Below the pieces are notes generated by a model. It saw nothing but the letters and a program-made list of their open reading frames with translations, did no database searches and had not been told where the DNA came from. From positions 1-28,914 of the forward strand of contig QANT01001399.1 in NCBI GenBank assembly GCA_003254885.1: a stretch of 28,914 nt of DNA, written 5' to 3'. Positions 18,863 through 28,914 of the stretch are shown piece by piece; position 1 is the stretch's first letter, and the number at the start of each line of letters is the position of its first letter. Source of the DNA: Purshia tridentata (Eukaryota; Streptophyta; Magnoliopsida; Rosales; Rosaceae). Both the position numbers and the translations under genes were made by a program.

Positions 18863-21800
18863 TTATGTATTAAATATGTTCCAGTGATGTTCTGTTGGCA
18901 GGTTTTCCTTTACCTTCTCAAGCATTTTGAGAATTTGCAAGAATGAAGGTCTTATGTTCATGTCAGCAGCCCAACACTGCTCTATTAACCTGTAAAACAT
19001 TCAATGGTATGAGATAAACGACCCAACTATTCAAGTTTCTGTACTCATAACATTTCAATGGTATGAGATGAACAATTTTAGTACTGTTGCAAGAGGTCCA
19101 GAATGACAATTGTATGTTTAACATAAAGACATAGTTTTTTATTCTATTCATAGATGGGCAATGCATGTTGAATAGCAGGAAAGAAGCAACATTCGGTTGA
19201 CTGAAATATTTCAGAATTGACTTACTCTTTCAGTTCAGGGGTGTGTCCTTTTCCATGAAACATAGGCCTGTGTCCTTCTGCCACATATTTGGCTGCTTCA
19301 TAAGGTTCGTAATTTGAATGTGGTGGATCCCCTTCAAGCATCTGCGTCAGTTGAGAGTGTCACAGATCAGAACTAGAATAATCTTTTGTTTTTTTTACGG
19401 TGAATCTGACATTATTACCTCATACAGTATCATTGCAAAAGAGAACACATCAACCTTCTTATCATATCTCCGGTGCTTAAAAACTTCAGGAGCCATATAG
19501 CGGTCTTTCATTTGTTCCAATGCAAAACACAAGGAATTTTTTTTAATTGCATTGATTATTTTTATTCAACAGTAACTTTTCAGGAAAATGGCACTCACAA
19601 CTTCCAGTCTCGCCAGTCATCTTGTACACATCATGAGAATTCTGAACCTTGATGAGCTTGCTTAGTCCAAAATCTCCAACTTTCAAATGGTCTGCACTCG
19701 AATTGACTAAAAGAACATTCCTGAGATAAAGAAACAAATTTCATAAGTAAAAATAGAAATATATTGCAAGCAAGCAACATGTTCTCAGTTATGGAAACAA
19801 GAAAAGAAATCATAAAATTGCACAAATGCAGAGTCTCTTTCATCCTAAGATGATAAATCCCCTAAGTCGTTATATGTATGCAGTTATAAGTTAAAAAAGA
19901 CTTTGAATGCCCACCAAATTCCAGCATAGATAATCAACTCACCTTGGTTTTAAGTCTCGGTGAATAATGACATTTGGCTCGTTGTGAAGATAAGCCATGC
20001 CTCTGGCCACATAAGATTTAGAAACTCAGATTAGCAAAATTTTTAAATTTACTAATTGCCACATGTTCATTTAGTAAAAAGTTTCATGCTTGTTTTTCCA
20101 AATTACCAAAAACACAGCATATTATGAAAAAACTAAGGCAAAGAACCTGCCCAGAATTTCTCAGAACTTCCTGCATAAAATATGGGGACCTGATTACCTT
20201 AACTAGGGATGATAATGATTTACTTATCTTGAAGCAAGATATAGGGGCTTTTTTGTTTAAGAATGATGCACGAAGTATTAGGAAAGCATGCCTGGATCTA
20301 CTTAAAATTAATGCTTGATTTAAGTATCTCATAAATACACACTACCAGCCAAGAATCTCATATTCAGTCTTTATGGTCACATTCAACAATTTTGAATTTA
20401 TTTCAAAAGTTTATTGAAATCCCATAAAGTTGACAGCTAAATACAACATTTTTCATTTTCGAGAAGCACGAATAAGACAAGTAATAGGATAAAAATTGGA
20501 CTAATGATTACTAGTGAAGAATTAAACTTCCAGCACAATGAGAATGCCAATCATAAAAACTATTTCATAACATGGTATCAGCATCTATCTCTGCATGAAA
20601 AAACTATTTCATAACATCTCAAAAAAAGTGCCTTAAAATATAAAGCAAAAAGTTAATTGAAGTACCTGGCAATGTCTAAGGCAAAGTTGATAGCTGTTGA
20701 AGGGCTAAGTGAACCCTTGTCCTTGAGGTATTGATGAAGATCACCCTACAACAGCACACAATACATTAATTAAGCAACAGTGACTTTGCAAGACACCTTT
20801 TAACGATCACTATCAAGCACTGCAACAGAGATAATAAAAAATGCCAAAAATGAATTGAATATGCAAAACAATACCCCTCTTAAATACTCCGTAATTAACA
20901 TAAGGGGCTTCTTCTCAGTGACAGCTCCAAGAAATTGAACAATATTAGGGTGGCGAAGCTTCACTAGCAAATTAACTTCATGCCGGAAGTCTTGACTGTA
21001 TCAGGAAAGCAAAGATCAAGTCAGAAATTTACAATTTTTCAATATAATGGAAAATACATATAAATGAAGCGGAACTTACATCACCAATCTATCACCGGAA
21101 AGAGATGGAAGAATGCGTTTGACAGCTACTGGTGTTCCACGCCAATGAGCTTTTAAAATCTCACCAAAAGAGCCCTACAAAGCAACACCCATTGAGGTGA
21201 GGGTATGGAAATACAGAAGGAAATACTATGTTAAGAACCAAATCATGAGCAGATCACAACTACTTCAACTTGCAAAACAAAGGACAAATCCAAGAAATCA
21301 TTGGTGCAAAAGAGCAAGATGGTCCACCAAAAGGGGAATTTAAGTTAATTTTTTCATACAAAAGCCAAGACAAGAGCAATAAATTTAAAATTAAGAGCTA
21401 TTATGAATCTATTAAAAAAAATGGCAAATCTTAAAAACCACTAAAAGTTATACACATGTGAAAAACAAAATAATAGATTCTCGATAGCACTGCATTACAA
21501 AGTGAATTTTAAATCCCAACTACAAGAAATTCAGACCTTCCCGATGGTAAGTGAGCTGGAGAAGTCGAGCTCGGAAGGGTCGATTTCCCAATCACACTTG
21601 TTGGGCAGAGGGGGTGGCACAGGCTTCGGTTCAAAATGGCTCCCATTTTGGCCCTTCAACATCAACAACACTCAAACAAGAATTAGAGCCTAGAAATCCA
21701 CAAACTCCACTCCATAAATAAACAGAGTCCAGAGAAAAGCTACCAAAAATGCTGAGCAAGTTATGAACTGTTAGCAATATCTTTGGTAATCATATATCAA

Positions 21801-22330
21801 TATAATTATATCTAACTATGACAATCAAGAAGTAATTAAACAGCTTTGGAGTTTTGGACTTACATATGACAAGCCACCATAAGATTTCAATAGCTCAATC
21901 ATGGTATGCTTCTTAGCTCCTTCTGCATCAGCTAGAGGCTGCCATCAAAATCAAAACCTCATAATAATTAGAAATTATACACAAGCATCAAATGCAAGAA
22001 AATGATGATAAGATATAATACGGTGTTCTTCCAACGATCCTGAGCGTTGACATCGGCGCCATGGTCGATGAGGCATTTGGCGACGTCGATCCAGCCGTGG
22101 AGGGAGGCGACGTGGAGTGGAGTGCGGTTGTCGTAGTCTCTGGCGTGGACGAGGGAGCGGTCCTCCTCGAGGAGCTTGCGGACGGCGTCAACGTCGTTGT
22201 GGTGAGCGTGCCACAGGATTTGGGAGGTGCGGCTCACTCGCGCCTTCTCCTTCTGCTTGTTGTTGTCGGCCGCCGTCGAAGCGCAGGAGCCTCCTCCCTG
22301 AGTCGTCGAGTCGGGGGCGTCGGAGCTCAT
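18863..22330 (-). CDS. VIK: Ankyrin-repeat Raf-like protein kinase, VH1-interacting kinase (VIK/ILK type)
   Basis: Eleven exons, high-low in transcript order: 22330-22022, 21938-21864, 21653-21537, 21174-21080, 20995-20875, 20745-20666, 20002-19943, 19720-19599, 19504-19419, 19341-19226, 18989-18863; 1308 nt, 435 aa. After a low-complexity start, ankyrin repeats run about 35-125 (NRTPLHVASLHGWIDVAKCL, DHGADVNAQDRWKNTPLADA). The kinase domain runs about 160-425: GKGSFGEI loop at 166-173, VAVK lysine 186, HRDLKPRN at 280-287, DFG at 302-304, YMAPE ending at 333, and VDVFSFAMILYEML. Catalytic residues are all present, so an active Ser/Thr or dual-specificity kinase is expected. Family knowledge links VIK to the receptor kinase VH1/BRL2 in leaf vein formation and to tonoplast sugar transport. 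The exon 9 acceptor is GAAAG, pyrimidine-poor but the only one keeping phase. Confidence 0.95.
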
Positions 22331-24707
22331 CAGTCAAGCCCGGATCGAAGTGGGAACTAGCTTGGATCCAACTGTAGCGAATAAGCGAAATGCTCTTTTG
22401 TTTTTTTAATTATTATTTATTTCGGTTTTAAATATTTTGTTTTGGAAGGGTCGGTTGGTTGGGTTGGTTATTTTACTTTTTTTTTTTTGGCCTCTTGTTA
22501 TTTTACTTATTTAGTTATTTGGAAGAGGAACAAGTTTGTGGGAAGAGATAGCCCCTCTTTATTTTTTTTCAACGAAATCTCATTCCTTTCTCAATTGCTT
22601 TATGTTTTTCCCCGTGCCCCCCATGGGAATCATCAATCATGCAATTACTTTTTGGCCACTTTCTTTTTTATTATAAAAAATTGAGATTTGTATTTATTAA
22701 ATACAAAAATAATTAATAAAAACTCTTTGCCTATTTACTAAAGGAAAAGATTTTGTGCCACATTATGGCACAAGTATTTTGTGCCACATTATGGCACAAG
22801 TATTTTGTGCTATAATCTTACGTGGTAAAATAAAATACTACACATTATTCTTTTATTTTTTGTGATTATACACATCATCAACTATTTTTAATATAAAATT
22901 AATATCATATTTAGTGAAATATCATCTTATCCAAGCTAAATTAAATGATCCTAATTAATTTATACTTAATTAAATAATACATATCATTCTTTTGTTTTTT
23001 TTTTTGCAATTATAGCGTTTCCACAAGTATTGTTTGAGCTCTCTGGCTTTACCAAAACATATTTTTGCATACTTCCAATATAAAAGGTTAGTATATATGT
23101 TGTATATCTTCTTGTGTAGACAGAATTCTTAAAATGCAATGTAAAAAAGACAAACAATTTGCAAAAGCAATGAATTTCTTAATAAAAGAGGAAAACCATG
23201 AATGACAAAGTCATTAAAAATCAATAATCACTCATGTCCAATTGCTATACAGAGCAACTCATCTTAAAATCTTTTAGAGAATTCACCCATCCTTTAGCCC
23301 TACATAGTAAATCAAACCCATAACACATTTTAACAAACCCACCCACCCCCCACCCTTGCTAAAATCTAATTTGACCATTATTTTATATATTTATATACTC
23401 TTGTTCTTGAATTCTTGTTGGGCTTTTAAGTGAATCTAGTTTAGTTTAACTTTGTTTTATATGTTTTTATAAGTTAAAGAGCAAAGAAAAGAAAACAAAT
23501 AAAAAAGGGACACTTTAATATTTTGGGAGTTAGGAATTTCTGGGCAAATTAGCCTTCTTCTCGGATTAAACTACACCTCCTCGGAGCAAACGGGATGATA
23601 AGCCTTATATCGCTAAAAATATACGGATTTTAGCTTCTTATAGAATTTTACGGATCATGATTTGCATTTTTCTAAGAAAAGTTATGGCTATTTGAGTACA
23701 TATAGGTCAATAAGTTAGTTTGTATGCAAATTGACAAAGTTATATGTTATATGCATTTCAAAATACATTTGCATACAATGGAATGAGTATTCTATTAAAT
23801 AAATTTTCTAAATATAATCAGTCACAAGCCGTTAATCGATGAGTCTCACATTATAGGCCTTACTCCAATTAAATGTCCACGAGTGTTCAATATCAGCAAA
23901 CAAAGCGAATTTCTAGTGATGTTCAAAATTTTTTTAAGTTCAAGTCGTGTTTATATATTCTTTATTTTTGTTAGATCTAAACAAGAAATTTAATTTCTTG
24001 AGTTAGATTAAAAAAACTTCGTGGGTACGATAATCCTTTTTCATATACTATATTATATCCACCCTTTATACTTGTAGGATACGAATAGAACCTAAATTCT
24101 AAACTAAATAATTGGATTGAGTGTTTTTCTTTTCTCTAAAATTGGGGAATTTTTTTTTAGAAACTGAACGTTTAGAGGTTTATAATTTTGTCATTAAATC
24201 TTTTTAAAATACTTTTTCTTTTGTGATTTGATTTATGTTTTATAAAATTTTAAATGAGAATATATTAGTCTTTTAAAATGCTTATGTAAAAAATATATTA
24301 TTAGATATATTAAGTAATTTAATTGACATTAAAATTCTATAACATTATGGTACGTGGCATTCTATATCACTCTAGCATTGCCCATTTACTAATTACTATA
24401 TATTTCCTAGAGTCATAGCCGCCATATATGAAATCAGTAGTGTTTTTATCTCAACTTATATCGATTGATGTGATGTACACATTATAATTTCTCAATTCTT
24501 TTAAATAAATGAGGAGGATATGAAAGACAGAAAGAGTAAAATAATGCTACTTACTTAATACATTTAAATCTGTGAATAACCCCAGAAATTAGACATGAAT
24601 ATATAATACAGATCCAGGGAAAATATTGAGTTGGATACAATCATACAAGTATGATTCCTATACAAACAGAATTTGAAGCAGGAAGTTTGGTATCTAAGTC
24701 ATGTATA
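22331..24707. other. VIK 5' flank and AT-rich spacer
   Basis: Upstream side of VIK (minus strand), then about 2 kb of AT-rich DNA up to the 3' end of the DUF3110-like gene. It includes homopolymer T runs, a palindromic 26-bp tandem repeat (22750-22810) and a C-rich ACCCACCCCCCACCC patch near 23340-23354. No coding exon or RNA gene was recognised. Confidence 0.5.
22750..22810. repeat. 26-bp tandem repeat with an internal palindrome, 2.3 copies
   Basis: Units at 22750-22775 and 22776-22801 are identical, followed by a 9-base partial third (22802-22810). Each unit contains TTGTGCCA, a 5-base spacer CATTA, then TGGCACAA, a perfect 8-bp inverted repeat. It lies about 0.4 kb upstream of the VIK start. 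Confidence 0.9.
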
Positions 24708-25999
24708 TTAGTCTTGTTGGTCTTCAAGTGAGCGCTTCCGAGCCCTGAGGTTGAGCTCAAGGCTTTGAGGCAGAGGAGGCCTTCTCCCCCGACGGAACAG
24801 AACTGCAAGAGCTCTCATTTTCTGGCACAGATCGAATACCTAAGTTTTTAACACAAACAAACAATTATTACCACTTTCAACAAAGGATCCATGGTGGATC
24901 AACTTGTATTATTCCAAAGTTTAAAGGGTCGGTCTGTTTCTTACTGATGAGGCCTCTATTTCTGCAACACCTTCACAACCTTGACCACCTCCTTGCAACA
25001 AGTCACAGTATCTCACAGCTTCATTCTCATCCTCAAAAACCTGCAACAACCCATTGAAGTTTTTCACCACATGCAATGCAACCATACATGAATTTCCAGC
25101 AAATCAAAAAATTTATATAAAAAAACCCAGCAATTTAAAAGCCTGCTTGCTTACAAGCACTCCATCCCTAATATCCTCCACAAGCATCTGGAACTTGGTG
25201 CCATTTCTTGGGTGTTGTTGTTTAGCTTGATTCCACTTTCCTCCTTTGGAAAACAGTTGCCCAAGCTCCCTTTCAACTTCACTGTCACAAATGTAAACCA
25301 CCAAACCAACATTAATTAATTTCACAAATAACAGAGTCATGAATAACAAAGAGCACACAGGAGAGTAGAGGAGAACCCGCGATTTCTTCGAGTCTTCATT
25401 GTGCACAGCTGGTTTTCCCTCTGGGTTAATACATATACAGGCTTCGATGTTTCTCTCCACGGATTGGCCTCCAATACTGAAGAACAAGTCAACAATTTAA
25501 ATAGGGCAAAAACCATGAACTATCAATCAATCAAATCACCAGGTTTATTATGCATCACCACTCTCAAACTCAATCAAAGCTTATTGTCCGTACCATCGTA
25601 GCTGCTGGTGTCGAAGGTCTGCTGGAGATGGCGTCGCATATCGTAAGCGCGGGACGAAACCCGTTTCACGAACTCGTCGGAAGTGGAGGGAATGTTACCA
25701 TCCAGGTGAAGCGCTCTCTCCACCTGTTCACTTCCGTCATCCGCATCGTCGTCGTCCTCCTGGGCAGCTTCGCCGCCGTGACCGCCGCCTGCCGATCTGC
25801 AAGAAGCTTCTCTGAGGAGCCTCCTTCTAGAAGGCTCGGGAGAGCAGGGCAGTCCGAAGAAGGATGAGGACAGGCAGAGGTTGCGATTGTGCAAACCGAG
25901 GGAAGAGATACGGAGGCGCCGCCGCCGTGGATGGAAAGGGTTGGTGGTGGGACTGGGAGGGAGAACTATGGAGGGCGAGACTGATGAGAGGGAATCCAT
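24708..25999 (-). CDS. Plastid-type DUF3110-like protein of unknown function
   Basis: Five exons, high-low: 25999-25594, 25476-25377, 25281-25155, 25040-24945, 24839-24708; 861 nt, 286 aa. Residues 1 to about 65 are Ser/Pro/Arg-rich with no early acidic residues, fitting a chloroplast transit peptide. An acidic stretch (EDDDDADDGSE) follows. The conserved part starts near 137 with VLEANPWRETSKPVYVLTQR, continues with EVERELGQLF and FQMLVEDIRDGVLVFEDENE, then AVRYCDLLQGG and VAEIEASSVFDLCQKMRALA, and ends in a basic tail (RARKRSLEDQQD). The pattern VYVL, then VLVFEDEnEAxRYxxLL, resembles cyanobacterial DUF3110 proteins. This is remote recognition by eye, so the family call is moderate, but the exon structure and open frame are solid. 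No catalytic motif is visible. It lies in the same orientation between VIK and VTI12. Confidence 0.8.
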
Positions 26000-26715
26000 G
26001 GTTGGCTTCTTCGTCACGTTTCGTCTGTGAATTTGGTGGTGTTGACAATTATATCGTAAAAGCTCCAAAGCTCCAAACTCTAGTCTTCAATGGTGAATGC
26101 GTGGAATTAAGGGAATTTCTCTGCGTTTGGTCTCTGTGTTGGTGGGTGGTAGTTGGAACTTAGAAGGTGAGAGAAGAAAACTTGGCTTTGCTTGCCTTGT
26201 GAATCTGAGTCTGCGGATATTTTCAATATTATTTGAGTCTGTCTTAACTCCGACCTCAATTTTATTTGTTTTTTCATTCTAATTTGATTAATTGTCCACG
26301 TCAGTAACATACTGAAGAACAAAACAACCAAAAATTGATTATTGCTTAATATACTTGGGCCAAATCTTGGAATTTTTTAATCCAAAAAAAAAAAATGCTA
26401 GTTGTACCAATTAAATTTTTGGGTGCATTTAGAAGCACCTAATCCTGATTATCATCATTGAAAACTCACTTCACAAAATAGGCCACGAAAGCTTCACGGC
26501 CCTAAATCAATTGAATCACAAAGACTGCAAATTAACACAACAATGGCTTCTACATTTTGAAAAGAGATGTCTGCACAAAATATACAGAAACAAGACAATT
26601 ATATAGTCTTATAGATGGGAATGTGACAAGAATAGGATCCACAACTCTCTGGGCAACAAGCATAGACACAATAGAGATATATAACCTGTACCACAGATGG
26701 TATGTCAGGTATCCA
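26000..26715. other. Spacer between VTI12 and the DUF3110-like gene
   Basis: Contains the leader and promoter of the DUF3110-like gene (minus strand) and the VTI12 3' untranslated region. A poly-A run lies near 26383-26395. Open frames here are in different frames on both strands and resemble nothing. Confidence 0.5.
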
Positions 26716-28300
26716 TTAATGTGAAAACTTAAAATATAGAATAAAGAGGATTGCAACAATGAGAGCTCCAATAACTGAGCCAACGATCCATTTATGTTTG
26801 GTCATCCTCCTTGACATGGCAGTTAAAACTCTTTTACTCTTGTCAATGGCTTCATCTACCCCATGAAGCTGCAAAAGGAAAACACAAATTCATAAGAAAT
26901 TCACCAATGCAGCCCACCTTGTTCATAACCAACAAGAAAGTTCATGAATAATTCTGGCATCTGAATATGTGAATGGCATCTAAGAGACTCATTTAATCCA
27001 ACATAAGGGGAACCAAACGAAGTCAAGTCTTAAGTGACAATGAACCTTTGGCACACAGAAAAATAGTAAACATACTTTCTGATGGGAATGTAGGAGAGTT
27101 TCACGCTGTTGATGTAAATCTTGGAGAATGGAGACACCAAGTTCTTCGGTCTCCAGTATAGTTCTTCTACTCTGCATGATTCTTTCGCTTGACTGATCCA
27201 ATCTCTCAACTGACATCGTCATTCTATCTCTTTGATCAGAAGAGACCTGTTTTCACAGTCCATAAATCACCAAGAAAACTTATACTATTCTATCAAAGAA
27301 TAAGAAACAAAGGATAAACATTACGTCTAGCCTGTAAATAGTCCATCGATGACAAATGAAAATGTCCTAGCAGTTGCCATCCTCTTATATAAACAAAAAT
27401 GTATTAAAATTATGGAATGAAGGGCACCCCAGATGATTAGGCATTCAGATTTGCATTAGAGCATGTCAAAACATAAATGCCTAAAAACCCTTCAATCAAA
27501 TTCCATATTTTGGCACAACTTTTCTCAATTAAGGAAATTTACAAAGACAGACCAAAAATAACAAAAAGGGAATTTACAATGAAAGTGGAATGGTACAGAG
27601 TCCAGACACACATACCGCATGCACATCAGCCATTCCAGACTCCAACAGCTCTTCACGAGCTACATCATTAGCATTAGGTGATGTAATTCTTTTAATTTCC
27701 CTCTTCAACGTATTGAGATCAGATTTATATTCCCTTAACTTAGCAAGAAGCACCGCCTTTACGCTCGGCTGCAAGCTTCTGGCTTCAAGGTCCATTTTCC
27801 GAATCTGAACAAAAAAGATCAATCACATCACTCATTCATAAAAAGGGAAAAGCATAAAGGAGCGCAAGTCACATATATTAGTATTACCAAAGCATCAGCA
27901 TCGTCCAATCCCGCTTTAATCTCAGAAAACCTCTGCTGCTTCTGCTCTGCAAGTTACAGTGACCCACGAGAACCCATTTCATAAAAAGATCAAAACTAAG
28001 CCAAATCATACAGATACATGAAATGCCCACAAAAAGAATCCCTTCAGCCATAATCTTCCATGTCAATCACTCTTACTAATTAATGAAGAAACTAAAAAGC
28101 TAAATTGGAAGAATATGACAAACATATAATAAAAAATGGTAGAATAAAAGGAAACAAATAAATAAAGGGGAAAAAGAAGGAGGAGGAATTGAATTAATAT
28201 TACCTTGGTCGGGAAGAAGGGCGGCGGAGTTGCATTTTCGCGAGAGATTGGCGGAGAGCTCACAGTACTGACGCTCGTAGCCTTCGAAGACCTCACTCAT
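26716..28300 (-). CDS. VTI12: Vesicle-transport v-SNARE VTI12 (Qb-SNARE)
   Basis: Five exons, high-low: 28300-28204, 27946-27888, 27804-27616, 27246-27076, 26868-26716; 669 nt, 222 aa, the family length. The N-terminal three-helix (Habc-type) domain starts MSEVFEGYERQYCELSANLS and includes IRKMDLEARSLQPSVKAVLL and KLREYKSDLN. The Qb-SNARE motif covers roughly 125-190 (MSVERLDQSSERI, ETEELGVSILQDLHQQRETL, LHGVDEAIDKSKRVLTAMSR). A C-terminal membrane anchor lies at about 199-218, leaving the short tail KFSH. Segments such as MDLEARSLQPS, SVERLDQSSERI and the ending SH match VTI12 rather than VTI11. VTI12 works with SYP41/SYP61-type t-SNAREs at the trans-Golgi network and in storage-vacuole and autophagy traffic. 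ATG 28300 gives the conserved N-terminus. Confidence 0.95.
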
Positions 28301-28914
28301 CTCTCTCTGTATCCCACTAATCAAGAAATTGAGACTTAAGAGGAGGAGGGCAACGATCGGAGTCCAAGGGTGAATGCTTGTCGTTCCTCGATCGTCGATT
28401 TAGGTCTTTTCTAGCTCACAGTTGACAGAATCCAGATTCGAGAGCCTCCGTAATTTCTCGCGCAATAACAATCGAATTGTCGTCTGCTTTTCTCTTCGTT
28501 GACAGTTAAAAGACGCCGGGTAGATTAGAGGTTACCTATATTTTCCGTCCAACAAAATTCCGCATATACCCCGATGGAATTTATGATACAACGCCGCGTT
28601 TCGATCTCTCTCTCTTTTTTCGTTTTCTTGCTTCATAAGATTTTCTAATTTAGGTTAATTAAACACCCCTTAAAAATTGATTCCAAATCCCATGTTCAAC
28701 CCTCCACCGAAACAAATAGGTAAACTGCAATTTAATACTTTAGATTTGAGTCATATTACAAATTGATACCCTTCGTTTTTTTTTTTAATTTTTCAGTACC
28801 CCATTTTTATTTTGTTAGTAAATACGTACTTCCGTCAATATTTTCGTCTGAAAATCTATTAAATGCTGACGTGGCACTGACATAGACAAATGAATAATAA
28901 AAAAATTATTAAAA
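28301..28914. other. VTI12 leader and promoter, then repeat-like right edge
   Basis: The first 250 bp carry the VTI12 leader and proximal promoter (minus strand). From about 28720 the plus strand reads GTAAACTGCAATTTAATACT and later TGCTGACGTGGCACTGACA, phrases that recur in dispersed plant repeats as I remember them. The element, if real, is cut by the window edge. No coding signal was seen. Confidence 0.35.

Noticed and set aside
20575..20605. TGGTATCAGCATC as a retrotransposon primer-binding site
   Set aside because: It resembles the initiator-tRNA-type motif only partly, and no LTR or polypurine tract flanks it within the VIK intron.
22061..22377. Plus-strand ORFs over the first VIK exon
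   Set aside because: They are antisense shadows of the GC-rich ankyrin-encoding exon, which has clear homology on the minus strand.
22750..22810. CRISPR-like array
   Set aside because: The repeat units are directly abutting with no unique spacers, and the genome is clearly that of a plant.
25550..25867. Plus-strand ORFs opposite exon 1 of the DUF3110-like gene
   Set aside because: Antisense shadows of the minus-strand transit-peptide exon.

Overview
This window looks like nuclear DNA of a flowering plant, a eudicot and probably a rosid. The evidence is six intron-containing genes with GT-AG junctions, whose spliced products are recognisable plant housekeeping proteins, set in AT-rich DNA with small non-autonomous DNA transposons (MITEs). 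All exon boundaries were worked out by hand from reading frame, splice consensus and family similarity, and every CDS closes exactly in phase. No prokaryotic, viral or organellar gene was seen.

Layout, left to right. At 1-3800 lies the end of a broken or partial minus-strand gene: one PsbQ-like (PQL3-type) exon at 328-517 that carries a one-base frameshift. Upstream of it are about 3 kb of repeat-like DNA, with a tandem duplication at 1481-1801 and a GC-rich island near 3000-3240. A 289-bp Tourist/Harbinger-like MITE sits at 3800-4088, and a recent 220-bp tandem duplication at 4462-4900. Then come the chloroplast SET-domain lysine methyltransferase LSMT/RBCMT (plus, 5011-7741, 6 exons, 493 aa) and, convergent to it, a GDP-fucose O-fucosyltransferase family gene (minus, 8588-12152, 8 exons, 499 aa). 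A 4.1-kb spacer holds a 201-bp Mutator-like MITE and a 665-bp hAT-like element. It is followed by a p24 delta cargo receptor (plus, 16294-18036, 4 exons, 212 aa) and, convergent to that, the ankyrin/Raf-like kinase VIK (minus, 18863-22330, 11 exons, 435 aa). After a 2.4-kb AT-rich spacer come a plastid-type DUF3110-like protein of unknown function (minus, 24708-25999, 5 exons, 286 aa) and the v-SNARE VTI12 (minus, 26716-28300, 5 exons, 222 aa).

The genes do not form a pathway; plant neighbours are rarely co-functional. Two act in the early and late secretory pathway (p24, VTI12) and one is probably a Golgi enzyme (O-fucosyltransferase). Two or three are plastid proteins (LSMT, the DUF3110-like protein, the PsbQ-like remnant), and one is a cytosolic signalling kinase (VIK). 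The gene order itself is informative. From memory, LSMT, O-fucosyltransferase, p24 and VIK are consecutive on Arabidopsis chromosome 1 (At1g14030 to At1g14000), while VTI12 sits beside another p24 copy (At1g26670/At1g26690). This window therefore appears to keep an unduplicated ancestral block that was split between two Arabidopsis duplicates.

I found no convincing novel biological system. The most useful leads are the frameshifted PsbQ-like exon, the substrate-specificity loop of LSMT, duplicated splice-acceptor and promoter-proximal sequences, and the well-bounded MITEs.
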